Source of the DNA: Flavobacteriaceae bacterium
GTDB lineage: Bacteria > Bacteroidota > Bacteroidia > Flavobacteriales > Flavobacteriaceae
Assembly (NCBI GenBank): GCA_016780345.1
Contig: JADHLZ010000009.1
Location: 1 to 47,073 of the forward strand
Length of the DNA stretch: 47,073 bases
Reading direction: 5' to 3'
Both the position numbers and the translations under genes were made by a program. Below are positions 27,318 through 35,871 of this stretch, one piece after another (positions within the stretch are counted from its first letter, which is position 1; every line of letters starts with the position of its first letter). The notes under the pieces are model-generated. The model was not told the origin of the DNA. It did not search any database and saw only the letters and a list, made by a program, of their open reading frames with translations.

Positions 27318-28346
27318 CTATTTTTTATGAAATTTTGGATTATCATGTTCATCTTCAATTTCTCCAACAAGCTCTTCAATTAAATCTTCAATAGTAATTA
27401 GGCCTGAGGTTCCTCCATACTCATCAATAATAATAGCAATTCCTTTTCTTTTAGAAGTTAAAAGATCTAGTAGATCATTTGCAAACATAGATTCAGGAAC
27501 AAAATCTATTGGTTGTATAATTGATTTAAAATTCTTGTAATCAGAAAATATTCTTTGTAAAGTAACAAACCCAATAATATTATCAACACTCTGTTTATGT
27601 ACTAATATTTTAGACAAACCAGTTTCAATAAATTTTTTTTTGAGAAAAGATTTACTTATATATCTATCGACTGAAATTATTTCACTTCTTGGAATCATTA
27701 TATCTCTTACACGAACCTTTGAAAATTTTAAGGCATTCTGAAAAATTTTAATTTCCTGATCTATATCTAATTGATTATTACTATTAATTTCTTGATTAAT
27801 ATAATCTCCTAACTCTTCTTTACTGAAAACTATTTTCATTTCATCCTTTTTAGTCTTAAAATACTTTTTTAAAACACTGTCTGAAATCCAATTAAGTAAA
27901 AAAGTAATAGGACTAAAGAGATAATAAAAAATGTAGGTTGGTAAGGAAAAAAATTTAAGCAACCTGTTGGAATAAATTTGAAATAAAACTTTTGGTAGAA
28001 ACTCTGCTGTAATTAATATAATAAAAGTAGAAACTATTGCTTGATAAAACACATATTTAAAATCAATTACAGATGAATTAATAAGTTCTGGAAATAAAAA
28101 TTTAATTATAAGTTTTCCGGAGTAAATTCCATAAATTACAAGTGCAATGTTATTACCCAATAACATAGTAGCAATAAACTTTGATGGGTTGTTTGTAATT
28201 TTTTTTATAAACATAGAGGATATTGTATTTTGTTTTTTTTCAATTTCAATAAAAATCCTATTTGAAGAAACAAAAGCTATCTCCATTCCAGAAAAAAAAG
28301 CAGAAAATATTATAGATATAATAATTATAATAATGTTATTATCCAT
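27318..28346 (-). CDS. CNNM/CBS-domain membrane protein (HlyC/CorC family), short form
   Basis: Family of CNNM/CorB-type transporters linked to divalent-cation (Mg2+) homeostasis. The N-terminal CNNM domain (about 1-175) has four hydrophobic helices and the motif FFSGMEIAFVSS near 18-29. A CBS pair follows (about 205-330), with VRDIMIPRSEIISVD and IIDEYGGTSGLITIEDLIEELVGEI. The protein stops at residue 342, just after the CBS pair. Bacteroidota relatives are usually about 80 residues longer and end in the CorC_HlyC domain, which is absent here. No remnant of it can be read downstream. It is not obviously GldE, since no gliding genes are adjacent. Confidence 0.88.
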   Translation of the reverse strand: MDNNIIIIIISIIFSAFFSGMEIAFVSSNRIFIEIEKKQNTISSMFIKKITNNPSKFIATMLLGNNIALVIYGIYSGKLIIKFLFPELINSSVIDFKYVFYQAIVSTFIILITAEFLPKVLFQIYSNRLLKFFSLPTYIFYYLFSPITFLLNWISDSVLKKYFKTKKDEMKIVFSKEELGDYINQEINSNNQLDIDQEIKIFQNALKFSKVRVRDIMIPRSEIISVDRYISKSFLKKKFIETGLSKILVHKQSVDNIIGFVTLQRIFSDYKNFKSIIQPIDFVPESMFANDLLDLLTSKRKGIAIIIDEYGGTSGLITIEDLIEELVGEIEDEHDNPKFHKK

Positions 28347-28349
28347 TAA

Positions 28350-28538
28350 TTACTTTGCCCTGTTCTTAAATTTAATTCTGTAGTGCCTTCTAAATAAAAA
28401 CATTCCAAAAGAAAGAATAGCAAAAATTAAAATAAAATTTTTCTTTTCATTAACATTATTCCCAATAAAATAATCTATTGTTAGTATTACAGAAATGATT
28501 AAATATAAATACTCCGAAATTATTCTAAACTTGCTCAT
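28350..28538 (-). CDS. Small two-helix membrane protein, unknown function
   Basis: A 62-aa protein with two hydrophobic helices (about 10-25 and 35-50) and a strongly basic tail (RRHYRIKFKNRAK). It fits exactly between lptC (7 bases upstream) and the CNNM gene (3 bases downstream) in the same direction, with an ATG. This supports it as a real gene rather than a chance frame. I recognise no family. A link to envelope assembly is inferred only from the neighbours. Confidence 0.7.
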   Translation of the reverse strand: MSKFRIISEYLYLIISVILTIDYFIGNNVNEKKNFILIFAILSFGMFLFRRHYRIKFKNRAK

Positions 28539-28545
28539 TTATAAA

Positions 28546-29076
28546 TTATTTATCTTCAACTAAAACTTTACCATCTAATTTTCCAGTATTAAATATACTA
28601 AATGACCTATTTGTGTCTAACCTTTTAGCCGTAATATCATAATCTGAGTTCTTAAAAGTAAACTTGTCTTCAGTAAATAGCCACTCCAGTTCAGGATCCC
28701 AGTACAGTTGATTAGTCTTTAATTCAGAACCATCATGATTATTGATAATTACATTTCCAACCAAATTTACAATATTGGTATTATTGTAGGCAATTGCATA
28801 ATCCGATTTAACTATTGTTTTATTATTTTTTTTATCAAAAAAAGTAATTTCTAATCCATTAGGAAATTCTGAGTATGGGAAAATATAATTGGAAAAATCT
28901 TTATTTAAACTTGAAATTAGTATAGCTTTTACCTTGGCTGAATCAGTATAAATAAGTTTTAGATTTTCTGTTTCTCCGACTGGAAAAGAGTTTTTTGAAT
29001 TAATGTTTTTAATCTCTATAAAATTATCTTCACAACCAATAAAAATAATTAGAAATAAAATGTTAAAAATTCTCAT
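28546..29076 (-). CDS. lptC: LPS export ABC transporter periplasmic protein LptC
   Basis: Bridges the LptBFG transporter to LptA in lipopolysaccharide export. In Bacteroidota it is a lipoprotein, and here the signal ends in the lipobox FIGC (Cys15). The LptC beta-jellyroll is recognisable from NSKNSFPVGETENLKLIYTD and the repeats of turn-rich strands DYAIAYNNTNIVNLVGNVII and ELKTNQLYWDPELEWLFTED, the latter two typical of LptC/LptA strands. The length is 176 aa. The start shares one base with the TPR-gene stop. It complements lptE (6311-6832). Confidence 0.9.
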   Translation of the reverse strand: MRIFNILFLIIFIGCEDNFIEIKNINSKNSFPVGETENLKLIYTDSAKVKAILISSLNKDFSNYIFPYSEFPNGLEITFFDKKNNKTIVKSDYAIAYNNTNIVNLVGNVIINNHDGSELKTNQLYWDPELEWLFTEDKFTFKNSDYDITAKRLDTNRSFSIFNTGKLDGKVLVEDK

Positions 29077-30464
29077 TAATTCAATGAAGGAACAGTTACT
29101 GATTTACCAATCCAACAATTAAATGAAATTATTTTGCCTCCCATAGCCTCACTGAATATATCTGTTTTGGAGGGGGCTCTAGCTTCATAACTTTTTGCAG
29201 TTTTATCCGCTAATTTTCTAACTGAAGGGTCAACTGATGCTGCTTTGTTTGCTTCTTTTAATGCAAGCCAATAAATAGATCTTTTTTCGAACTGACTAGT
29301 TCCACAGTCATTTGCACTACTTGCGTATAAATTTCCAATTAGCAAATATGCTTTACCCATCGAAGGTTGGAATTTTAAAGCTTTATTGGCATAAGTTCTT
29401 GATGAAGAAAACTGACCTGATTTTTTAAATTTGAGAGCAATTTTGTACAACGTCTTAGCCTTTTTTAAGTTATCAGTTTCTAAATCTACAGATTCATTGT
29501 AATATTCAATAGCCAGTTTAGAATCACCTTTTTTATCATTTAAAAGACCGAGATAATATGCTGAATTTGCAGAAGGATTTAGTTCATGTAAAGCCTCTAC
29601 TAATTCAACAAACAAAGGATCGTCTGAACAATCCTTAGAATCCATTCTGCTAGCTGCTCTGTTTAACCATACTGCATCTGATTTAAATGAATCAAAATTC
29701 TTTCTATAAAGAGGGATTAAATTTTCACAAGTGGATTCTTGTGCAATAATAGCATCTAAATTATTTAAATATGTATCACATGCAACTATATTAACTTCAT
29801 AAACTTTTTTATTTCTAATTTCTATTGAAGATAGCGGTGTGCTATTTTCTTCTTTGTTTAATATTAAATCTAACTTGGATGTATAAACTCCCATTTCATA
29901 CTCAAATTTTTCAGTAAGTTCTTCATATTTATCAAATACTTTTTCAAGTGATACATCTTTATTACCAGACTTATACATTCTGAAATATAATTTAAAATAA
30001 TTATACAATCCCTTAGGGGATTTAAAGCTTTGTGGATCTTTTGAGAATGCCTCATCATAAATTTTAACAATTTCACTATCACTAGCTAAATTATAATCCA
30101 ACATAGTTTCGGCTTTTATTGCTAAAATTTTACCTGTTTCATTCTCTCCGCTTTTTGATTTAGGGAAATAATGAAGCCACTCATCATAGAGATTTACTAA
30201 ATCTTGTTGATATTGAGATTTTGTGGTATTAGTTGAGGAGTTTATAAAAGACTTGAGCATTCTTTCACCCAAAACATAAATTGCAGAATTTAAATCTGGA
30301 CATTGATTCTTCAATTCAAGCCAAGGCTGGTAAGCTGCTTTAAAATTTTTAACTTTTGCATATTCAGCAAAAATTGAAAGATTTGCAAAGCAATTTTCCT
30401 TAGATTGTGAGAATTGGTGATGAGAAAAAAATAAAATACACAGTAACAAAATATTTTTTTTCAT
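29076..30464 (-). CDS. Secreted tetratricopeptide-repeat protein
   Basis: I start the gene at the ATG at 30464, because MKKNILLLCILFFSHHQFSQ is then a clean Sec signal peptide. A frame 14 codons longer (from 30506) would bury it. The mature protein is helical, and TPR units are clear in the C-terminal third, e.g. SAYYLGLLNDKKGDSKLAIE and LYKIALKFKKSGQFSSSRTY. Conserved Cys residues occur near EKSTCENL- and DCGTSQ-like segments. The gene lies between an outer-membrane protein and lptC in an operon widespread in flavobacteria. It probably acts in the periplasm, but the exact role is unknown. Confidence 0.85.
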   Translation of the reverse strand: MKKNILLLCILFFSHHQFSQSKENCFANLSIFAEYAKVKNFKAAYQPWLELKNQCPDLNSAIYVLGERMLKSFINSSTNTTKSQYQQDLVNLYDEWLHYFPKSKSGENETGKILAIKAETMLDYNLASDSEIVKIYDEAFSKDPQSFKSPKGLYNYFKLYFRMYKSGNKDVSLEKVFDKYEELTEKFEYEMGVYTSKLDLILNKEENSTPLSSIEIRNKKVYEVNIVACDTYLNNLDAIIAQESTCENLIPLYRKNFDSFKSDAVWLNRAASRMDSKDCSDDPLFVELVEALHELNPSANSAYYLGLLNDKKGDSKLAIEYYNESVDLETDNLKKAKTLYKIALKFKKSGQFSSSRTYANKALKFQPSMGKAYLLIGNLYASSANDCGTSQFEKRSIYWLALKEANKAASVDPSVRKLADKTAKSYEARAPSKTDIFSEAMGGKIISFNCWIGKSVTVPSLN

Positions 30465-30510
30465 GATTTTATAATCTAATTTAAATTGGGCAAAAACGAT
30501 GCCCAATTTA

Positions 30511-31767
30511 TTAATTATACTTGTTTTTTACAAACCAAAGGTCACTTAATGACATTCCAAGTCTGATACTGAAGAAATTTTCTTCAATTAAACCAGAGTT
30601 TGTAGTTCCTCTTTTACCAATTTCAAAGCCAAGGTTAACATTAGAAAACCCTCGAAATGGTATTCCTACACCAAAATTAAAGCCAAATTCTTTTATCGCT
30701 TGATTCTGGATAGAAAGTCCTGAATCTTCAATCCTTAGACCTGCTCTGTAAACTAGAGTACTAAAAAAGTTGGTAAACGAATCGAATTTAGGTATATAGA
30801 ATCCTCCAAAAGAAAATCTAGTTCCTTTTTTAAAATCAACATTTTCTAAATTAAATAATTTGTTGTTTAAACCTCCACCATCTGTCTCCTCAAATTCTGC
30901 TCCTAGAAACCATTTTGTATCAACTCCTAGACCCAATCCAATTGTTTGTGATTTTGGAACTATAATTTCTGTTTTATCTAGTCCTAAAGAATTAAGATCA
31001 ATTTGCTCAGTATCTCCAGCATATGAATTATTCAATGAGTAAGTAGATAAAGTCTGTTTATTTGTTGATACTAAATCAAATTCTTGACTAAGAATATAAG
31101 TAGCATGTAAACTTAATTTAGTGTTGATTTTCTCTCGATAAAGAAACGAAAATACATTGTTTATTCCACTTAAAGAAGAATTACTTTCAAGTCTAGTTGC
31201 TAATTCAACATCTTCTAAATAACGATTGACAAAATGTGTTAAATTACCAAACTCATAATTTGTAGTGAATCCTACTCCAATTTTTTTAAAAACTTTAAAT
31301 CCAAATGTTAAAAAAACGGTATTAACTCCACCCTCGCCTCTAAATCTATCAATTATGGCAGGATTTACAGATTCATCGTTATTTTCTAACAAATAACCCA
31401 CCGATGTCTGTGGAATTACGCCAAAACCAAATGTGAAATATTTTGTAGGAATACCAACTGCAAGATAATTAACATTAGAACTGTTTGAATTTTCATTAGC
31501 ATTCTCAGATTTAAAAGTTAAATCATCATAAGTTATGCCCATAGAATAATTAACTCTTTTAAGTTGAGAAAATGATGCAGGGTTAGTTAAATTCAGGTGG
31601 ATACTGTCGGTATATACACTTAAACCTCCCATAGATCTATTATCAATAGAACCTTTAAAAGTCTTTGAACCAATTCCATAAAATGAATAAGGTGATGATG
31701 TTCCAGATTGAGAAAATATAGAAAAAGAAAATATTAATAGAAATAAATTAACTAAAGTTTTTTTCAT
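30511..31767 (-). CDS. Outer-membrane beta-barrel protein (FadL/OmpP1-like)
   Basis: A 418-aa protein with a Sec signal (MKKTLVNLFLLIFSFSIFSQ) and the start SGTSSPYSFYGIGSKTFKGS common in Bacteroidota outer-membrane barrels of this operon. The sequence alternates polar and aromatic residues and is Gly/Asn rich at turns. NPASFSQLKRVNYSMGITYD resembles the NPA motif of the FadL family, and the protein ends in an aromatic strand (LSDLWFVKNKYN). Cargo is unknown. It overlaps coaX by 4 bases (ATGA). Confidence 0.85.
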   Translation of the reverse strand: MKKTLVNLFLLIFSFSIFSQSGTSSPYSFYGIGSKTFKGSIDNRSMGGLSVYTDSIHLNLTNPASFSQLKRVNYSMGITYDDLTFKSENANENSNSSNVNYLAVGIPTKYFTFGFGVIPQTSVGYLLENNDESVNPAIIDRFRGEGGVNTVFLTFGFKVFKKIGVGFTTNYEFGNLTHFVNRYLEDVELATRLESNSSLSGINNVFSFLYREKINTKLSLHATYILSQEFDLVSTNKQTLSTYSLNNSYAGDTEQIDLNSLGLDKTEIIVPKSQTIGLGLGVDTKWFLGAEFEETDGGGLNNKLFNLENVDFKKGTRFSFGGFYIPKFDSFTNFFSTLVYRAGLRIEDSGLSIQNQAIKEFGFNFGVGIPFRGFSNVNLGFEIGKRGTTNSGLIEENFFSIRLGMSLSDLWFVKNKYN

Positions 31768-32489
31768 TTTTTTTTATTAACCTGTAAAAGATTATTTAAT
31801 CCTTTAAGAAGGAAATTTTGATCAGCAAATATGGTATTTTTTATTCTCTTGAGCAAAAATTTAGTGTCCCCTCCTGTTAAAATTATCTTAATGTTTTCAA
31901 ACATAACATTATATTTATCAATCACCCCTTCAATTTCAGATACTACTCCATTAATTACACCTGACTGAATTGAACTTTTAGTATCATTCCCAAATAAATT
32001 ATCGAAATTATCAATAGAAACTAATGGTAAATTTGTTGTAAAAGAATTTAAAGATTTAAACCTCATAGAAATACCAGGGGAAATTGAACCTCCTAAATAT
32101 TCATTTTTATGATTTTTAAAATCAAATGTTATACATGATCCAGCATCAATAACTAATACATTTTCGTTAGGAAACTCAAAACAAGATGAAGAAATTAATC
32201 CTAATCTATCCTGGCCAAGAGTTTTTTTAGTTTTATATAAATTTTTAAAAGGAAGTTTAAGTTTATGTGTTAATAAAAAAAGATTCGTTTTTATATTTAA
32301 ATAATTTAAAATATCATTATCTATTTGACTGACATTAGAAATGATTGAGCTATTAATAGGGTAATTATTAATAATTTCATAAATATCAATTTTATCAAAT
32401 TTTGATAAATCATATTTAACAATTAAATCAAAGCTATCAAAAACAGCTATTTTAAAAAAAGAATTTCCAACATCAATAACGAGATTCAC
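31764..32489 (-). CDS. coaX: Type III pantothenate kinase
   Basis: Phosphorylates pantothenate in the first step of coenzyme A synthesis. Acetate-kinase-fold motifs are present: VIDVGNSFFKIAVFD at 4-18, GQDRLGL near 94, VLVIDAGSCITFDF with its catalytic Asp, LGGSISPGISMRFKSL and LTGGDTKFLL. The 241-aa length is usual. The start is GTG; no in-frame ATG is available nearby. It heads the operon coaX-OMP-TPR-lptC-62 aa-CNNM. The 101-base gap to tRNA-Phe on its upstream side also carries the tRNA promoter on the other strand. Confidence 0.95.
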   Translation of the reverse strand: MNLVIDVGNSFFKIAVFDSFDLIVKYDLSKFDKIDIYEIINNYPINSSIISNVSQIDNDILNYLNIKTNLFLLTHKLKLPFKNLYKTKKTLGQDRLGLISSSCFEFPNENVLVIDAGSCITFDFKNHKNEYLGGSISPGISMRFKSLNSFTTNLPLVSIDNFDNLFGNDTKSSIQSGVINGVVSEIEGVIDKYNVMFENIKIILTGGDTKFLLKRIKNTIFADQNFLLKGLNNLLQVNKKK

Positions 32490-32538
32490 TTAAGTAGGTA
32501 TTTTTGTTAAAAATAAAGAAGATTTTTCAAATGATTTT

Positions 32539-32569
32539 TTTGGATGTCAAATAAAAGAATATATATTTG
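32539..32569 (+). promoter_or_regulatory. tRNA-Phe promoter (-33/-7)
   Basis: TTTG at 32539-32542, exactly 19 bases, then TATATTTG at 32562-32569. Both halves match the Bacteroidota housekeeping promoter. It ends 21 bases before the tRNA 5' end and is the best-matching promoter in the window. Confidence 0.8.
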
Positions 32570-32590
32570 CTCTTGCAAAAAAAATGTGAT

Positions 32591-32663
32591 GGTACCTTAG
32601 CTCAGTTGGTAGAGCAAAGGACTGAAAATCCTTGTGTCCCTGGTTCGATTCCTGGAGGTACCA
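32591..32663 (+). tRNA. tRNA-Phe (GAA)
   Basis: A 73-base tRNA. Acceptor GGTACCT/AGGTACC, discriminator A at 32663, D-arm AGCTCAGTTGGTAGAGC, anticodon stem AAGGA/TCCTT with loop CTGAAAA and anticodon GAA at 32624-32626, and T-arm GGTTCGATTCC. CCA is not encoded. A37 fits modification by MiaA/MiaB. Confidence 0.96.
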
Positions 32664-32664
32664 C

Positions 32665-32694
32665 AAAAGTCTCTATTCTAATAGAGACTTTTTG
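32665..32694 (+). terminator. tRNA-Phe intrinsic terminator
   Basis: Stem AAGTCTCTATT/AATAGAGACTT with a two-base loop, followed by TTTT, starting a few bases after the tRNA. It ends just before the stop of the convergent dehydrogenase small-subunit gene. Confidence 0.85.
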
Positions 32695-32698
32695 CATT

Positions 32699-33406
32699 TT
32701 AAGATATTAAGTTACCATTCTCATCCCATACAGCAATATCATTTCTTTTTGATTGATCAATACACTTATTAATCCATTCTTGTTCATATTCCAAATTGTA
32801 TTGATCCAAAACATCTTTAGGAACACCATCCCATACATTTGGGACATTTCCTTTATAACCCAGCTCATTTATTCCAACTTTAGAAGTATAATACCCAGTC
32901 ATAGTTAAATTTCTCATAATAGTAAACCACTTAACCATGTCATCTTGATCAGAATTTAAAAATTCAGGATTAGGATACGCTATTAAATCAAAATATTCTT
33001 TCTTTTGAATATCTGAACAATCAATAAAATTTTTGCTGTATTTTTCTTTAAAAACTTTGTTCAAGAATGATAATCCTTTTTTAATAGGTGACTCATAAGA
33101 TGGAATGTCCTTGGCTATAAATTCTATAAGTTCAGGAACTTCAGCATCTACAATCGACCCATATTCATTGGGAGGAAGAATAATATTACAAATATTTGTA
33201 ATTAATTTTATTTCATTATCACTGAAACACTTTTTGGAAAAAAGTAATCGATCGTAATCTTTTTCTGACTGAGTTCTTCCATAATTGAATTTTTTCATTG
33301 ATCTAGCTACAGTTTTACTATCAACACCTGAAACACAACCTTCAAGAAGAACCCCAACTCCAATAGAACCGAAAACAATTGATTTTAAACTATCTCTTCT
33401 ATCCAT
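32699..33406 (-). CDS. Gluconate 2-dehydrogenase subunit 3-family protein, Tat-exported small subunit
   Basis: A 235-aa small subunit of a periplasmic GMC-type sugar dehydrogenase. The N-terminus has a twin-arginine motif (DRRDSLK) and a hydrophobic stretch ending in a lipobox-like LEGC (Cys24), so it may be a Tat lipoprotein. The family core starts at LITNICNIILPPNEYGS and includes MTGYYTSKVGINELGYKGN, typical of gluconate 2-dehydrogenase subunit 3. The large flavoprotein gene lies 3 bases upstream and has no signal of its own. In this enzyme class the small subunit carries the large one through Tat, which I infer here. It resembles the two-subunit glucoside 3-dehydrogenases. Confidence 0.88.
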   Translation of the reverse strand: MDRRDSLKSIVFGSIGVGVLLEGCVSGVDSKTVARSMKKFNYGRTQSEKDYDRLLFSKKCFSDNEIKLITNICNIILPPNEYGSIVDAEVPELIEFIAKDIPSYESPIKKGLSFLNKVFKEKYSKNFIDCSDIQKKEYFDLIAYPNPEFLNSDQDDMVKWFTIMRNLTMTGYYTSKVGINELGYKGNVPNVWDGVPKDVLDQYNLEYEQEWINKCIDQSKRNDIAVWDENGNLIS

Positions 33407-33409
33407 ATA

Positions 33410-35128
33410 TTAAAAATTTTGTTTTTTAAACTGATCAACAATGTAATCTGATGTTCTCCATGCTAATGCCAAGATAGTCCAAGTTGGATTTTTATCGGCT
33501 TGAGATACAAATGGACCAGCATCAACCACAAAGACATTAGAAACATCATGTAATTGTTCAAATTGATTAACTACTGATGTTTTTGGATCATTACCCATTC
33601 TAGTAGTTCCGACTTCATGAATAATTTCACCAGGTTTTGTAAGCCCATAATTTTTATCTTTTCCTGGCTTATCTCCAAGTATAATTCCACCCATGTTATG
33701 AATAATTTCCTCAAAAGTATCTTGCATATGTTTTGCCTGTTTTATTTCATGTTCAGTCCATTTATAATTAAATCTTAATACAGGAACTCCAAACTCATCA
33801 ACTTTTTCTGGATCTATCTCACAATAATTACTTTCCATAGCAATTGACTCTCCTCTTCCATCCATTCCAATTAATGTGCCATAATACTTTCTCATATCAG
33901 TTCTTAAAATATCTCCATACCCCCCAACTTTTGTTCCAAAAAATTTGTTGAAGTCATTGACATTAAATCCAGATCCGTAAGATGGAGCTCCCATTCCACC
34001 CCATACCTCAATATGATATCCTCTTGGAAAGTCTAAGTTTTTGTTATCCAGCCACCATGGAGAATAAACATGCATTCCTCCAACGCCATCTTCATTGTAA
34101 ATTTTTCTGTTTACAAGCTGGGGAAGAAAAGCCATTCGGCCTCCTCCAGTTGAATCATGTAAATATTTACCAACAATATTACTACTATTACCGAGTCCGT
34201 TTGGATGCTGCTTGCTTTTGGAATTCAATAATATCCTAGCAGAGCTGCATGCAGATGCAGCGAGTACAACAACTTTAGATTTTAATTTATATTCTGTCTT
34301 GTCTTCTTTATTAATAAAAGAAACTCCAGTAGCTTTTCCTTCATCATTTGAGGTAACAGTTCTAACCATTGAATTAACATATAAATCAATTTGGCCTCCA
34401 TTATCCTGAGCTGGAAAAATTAAACATGATCCTGAAGAGAAATCAGCATAAGCAGAACAACTTCTGGCACATTGTCTACAATAAAAACAAACACCTCTTT
34501 CATTATTTATTCTTTTGGTTAATACTGATAATCTAGATGGCATAACTTTAACATTACTTTTTCTAGCACCCTTAATATAAAATAATTCATGAAGTCTTGG
34601 TTTAGGTGGTGGAAGAAAAAAACCATCTGGATCATTATATAAATTTTCTTTACTACCAAACACACCAATTAACTTGTCAACTTTATCATAATAAGGTTTA
34701 ATATCATCATATGTTATTGGCCAATCCTCTCCAAGACCATCCAAAGTTTTTCTTTTGAAATCGTCTGGTCCAAATCTTAAAGAAATTCTTCCCCAGTGAT
34801 TAGTTCTACCCCCAAGCATTCTGGATCTAAACCATCGAAATTGAGTCTCTTCGTTTTGAGTATAAGGTTCCCCCTCAATTTCCCATCCACCATAAGCTTG
34901 ATCAAAATCTCCAAAAGGTCGAGTTGTTCCAGCACCACGTCTTGGTGAGTCATAAGCCCATTTCATTTGAGTCATTTGATCAGGATTTGCAGGATCATAA
35001 AACGGTCCAGCCTCAACTACAGCAATTTTAAGTCCTGCTTCTGATAAAATTTTTGTTGCCATTCCTCCTCCAGCTCCTGACCCTACAATAATTACGTCAT
35101 ATTCTTTTGATGTCTGCTTAATTTGCAT
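33410..35128 (-). CDS. GMC-family FAD-dependent sugar oxidoreductase, large subunit
   Basis: FAD flavoprotein of 572 aa. The dinucleotide-binding motif VGSGAGGGMATKIL is at about 16-29. A GRTNHWGR motif is near residue 110. The middle has the Cys-rich segment CFYCRQCARSCSAYADF with a further Cys just after. The active-site region ends HEVGTTRMGND (His) and NPTWTILALAWR (Asn). It lacks a signal peptide and should be exported with the small subunit. With DUF1080, Gfo/Idh/MocA and ThuA neighbours, oxidation of a glycoside at C3 to a 3-keto sugar is the most likely reaction; gluconate or sorbitol oxidation cannot be excluded. No cytochrome c acceptor gene is adjacent. Confidence 0.9.
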   Translation of the reverse strand: MQIKQTSKEYDVIIVGSGAGGGMATKILSEAGLKIAVVEAGPFYDPANPDQMTQMKWAYDSPRRGAGTTRPFGDFDQAYGGWEIEGEPYTQNEETQFRWFRSRMLGGRTNHWGRISLRFGPDDFKRKTLDGLGEDWPITYDDIKPYYDKVDKLIGVFGSKENLYNDPDGFFLPPPKPRLHELFYIKGARKSNVKVMPSRLSVLTKRINNERGVCFYCRQCARSCSAYADFSSGSCLIFPAQDNGGQIDLYVNSMVRTVTSNDEGKATGVSFINKEDKTEYKLKSKVVVLAASACSSARILLNSKSKQHPNGLGNSSNIVGKYLHDSTGGGRMAFLPQLVNRKIYNEDGVGGMHVYSPWWLDNKNLDFPRGYHIEVWGGMGAPSYGSGFNVNDFNKFFGTKVGGYGDILRTDMRKYYGTLIGMDGRGESIAMESNYCEIDPEKVDEFGVPVLRFNYKWTEHEIKQAKHMQDTFEEIIHNMGGIILGDKPGKDKNYGLTKPGEIIHEVGTTRMGNDPKTSVVNQFEQLHDVSNVFVVDAGPFVSQADKNPTWTILALAWRTSDYIVDQFKKQNF

Positions 35129-35138
35129 TTAATAAGTT

Positions 35139-35843
35139 TTATAGTTCTAAAATTTTAATATTTCTAAAAGATATAACACCAGGGTGATCCTGAATGCTAA
35201 TTTTTCCTGTTTTAAATTTTCCGAAATCACAATTATGCCAAGGTTTTTCATCACAATTATTAAACTTTGTTGGAGCTACCATTGCATCCCATACTTCACC
35301 ACTCAAAGGAAATTCAAGAATTTTTATACCATTATGAATAACTATTCCTTTATTTATTCTATGATCAATAGTTATATCATAAGAATTCCATTCACCAGCA
35401 GGTTTTGTAACAAATTCAGAGGGAGCTAACATTCCATACAATGCACCAGCTTGAATCAAAGGAGGGTCAGGATTGGCAGGATCTAAAATTTGAATTTCAG
35501 GACCAGTAACAAAAGGAAATTCATATTTTTTATCTTCTTTTACTCCCCAAAAAAAACCACTATTTGATCCTGGGCTAACTTTCCATTCCAAGTGTATTTT
35601 AAAATTTGAATATTCTTTGTCACTTACTAAACTTTTATCACCTTCACCTGAAGCGTTAGCAGATGTAAAAGTCAATACTCCATTATTAATATCCCAACCA
35701 GTTTTGTTTCCATCATCTTGATAATAATGCCAACCATCCATTGAATCTTGTTGAATAAGAGAAACCCATTCTCCTTTTTTTTCTTTATGATTGCTATTAC
35801 ATGCAATAAAAATAAATGATATTAACAATAATATTTTTTTCAT
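35139..35843 (-). CDS. DUF1080 lipoprotein (3-keto-disaccharide hydrolase family)
   Basis: A 234-aa lipoprotein with lipobox FIAC (Cys15). The rest is one concanavalin-like DUF1080 domain: EWVSLIQQDSMDGWHYY at the start, GDKSLVSDKEYSNFKIHLEW, then SNSGFFWGVKEDKK with PEIQILD, and the terminal strand GVISFRNIKIL. These are family hallmarks. Characterised members cleave 3-keto-glycosides. The gene sits 10 bases upstream of the GMC gene and 28 downstream of the Gfo/Idh/MocA gene, so it probably acts on the product of the GMC enzyme in the periplasm. Confidence 0.88.
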   Translation of the reverse strand: MKKILLLISFIFIACNSNHKEKKGEWVSLIQQDSMDGWHYYQDDGNKTGWDINNGVLTFTSANASGEGDKSLVSDKEYSNFKIHLEWKVSPGSNSGFFWGVKEDKKYEFPFVTGPEIQILDPANPDPPLIQAGALYGMLAPSEFVTKPAGEWNSYDITIDHRINKGIVIHNGIKILEFPLSGEVWDAMVAPTKFNNCDEKPWHNCDFGKFKTGKISIQDHPGVISFRNIKILEL

Positions 35844-35871
35844 GATAAATTAATTTGATATTAAATAAATT

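Noticed and set aside
27318-28346. Assignment of the CNNM/CBS protein as gliding protein GldE
   Set aside because: No gldD, ssb or mutY neighbour, and the protein is shorter than GldE; a general CNNM call is safer.
30465-30506. Longer N-terminus for the TPR protein starting at 30506
   Set aside because: It would place 14 residues before an obvious Sec signal peptide; the ATG at 30464 is a better start.
33982-34409. Plus-strand frames of 85 and 65 codons in the GMC gene
   Set aside because: Antisense shadows; the GMC reading has complete FAD and active-site motifs.
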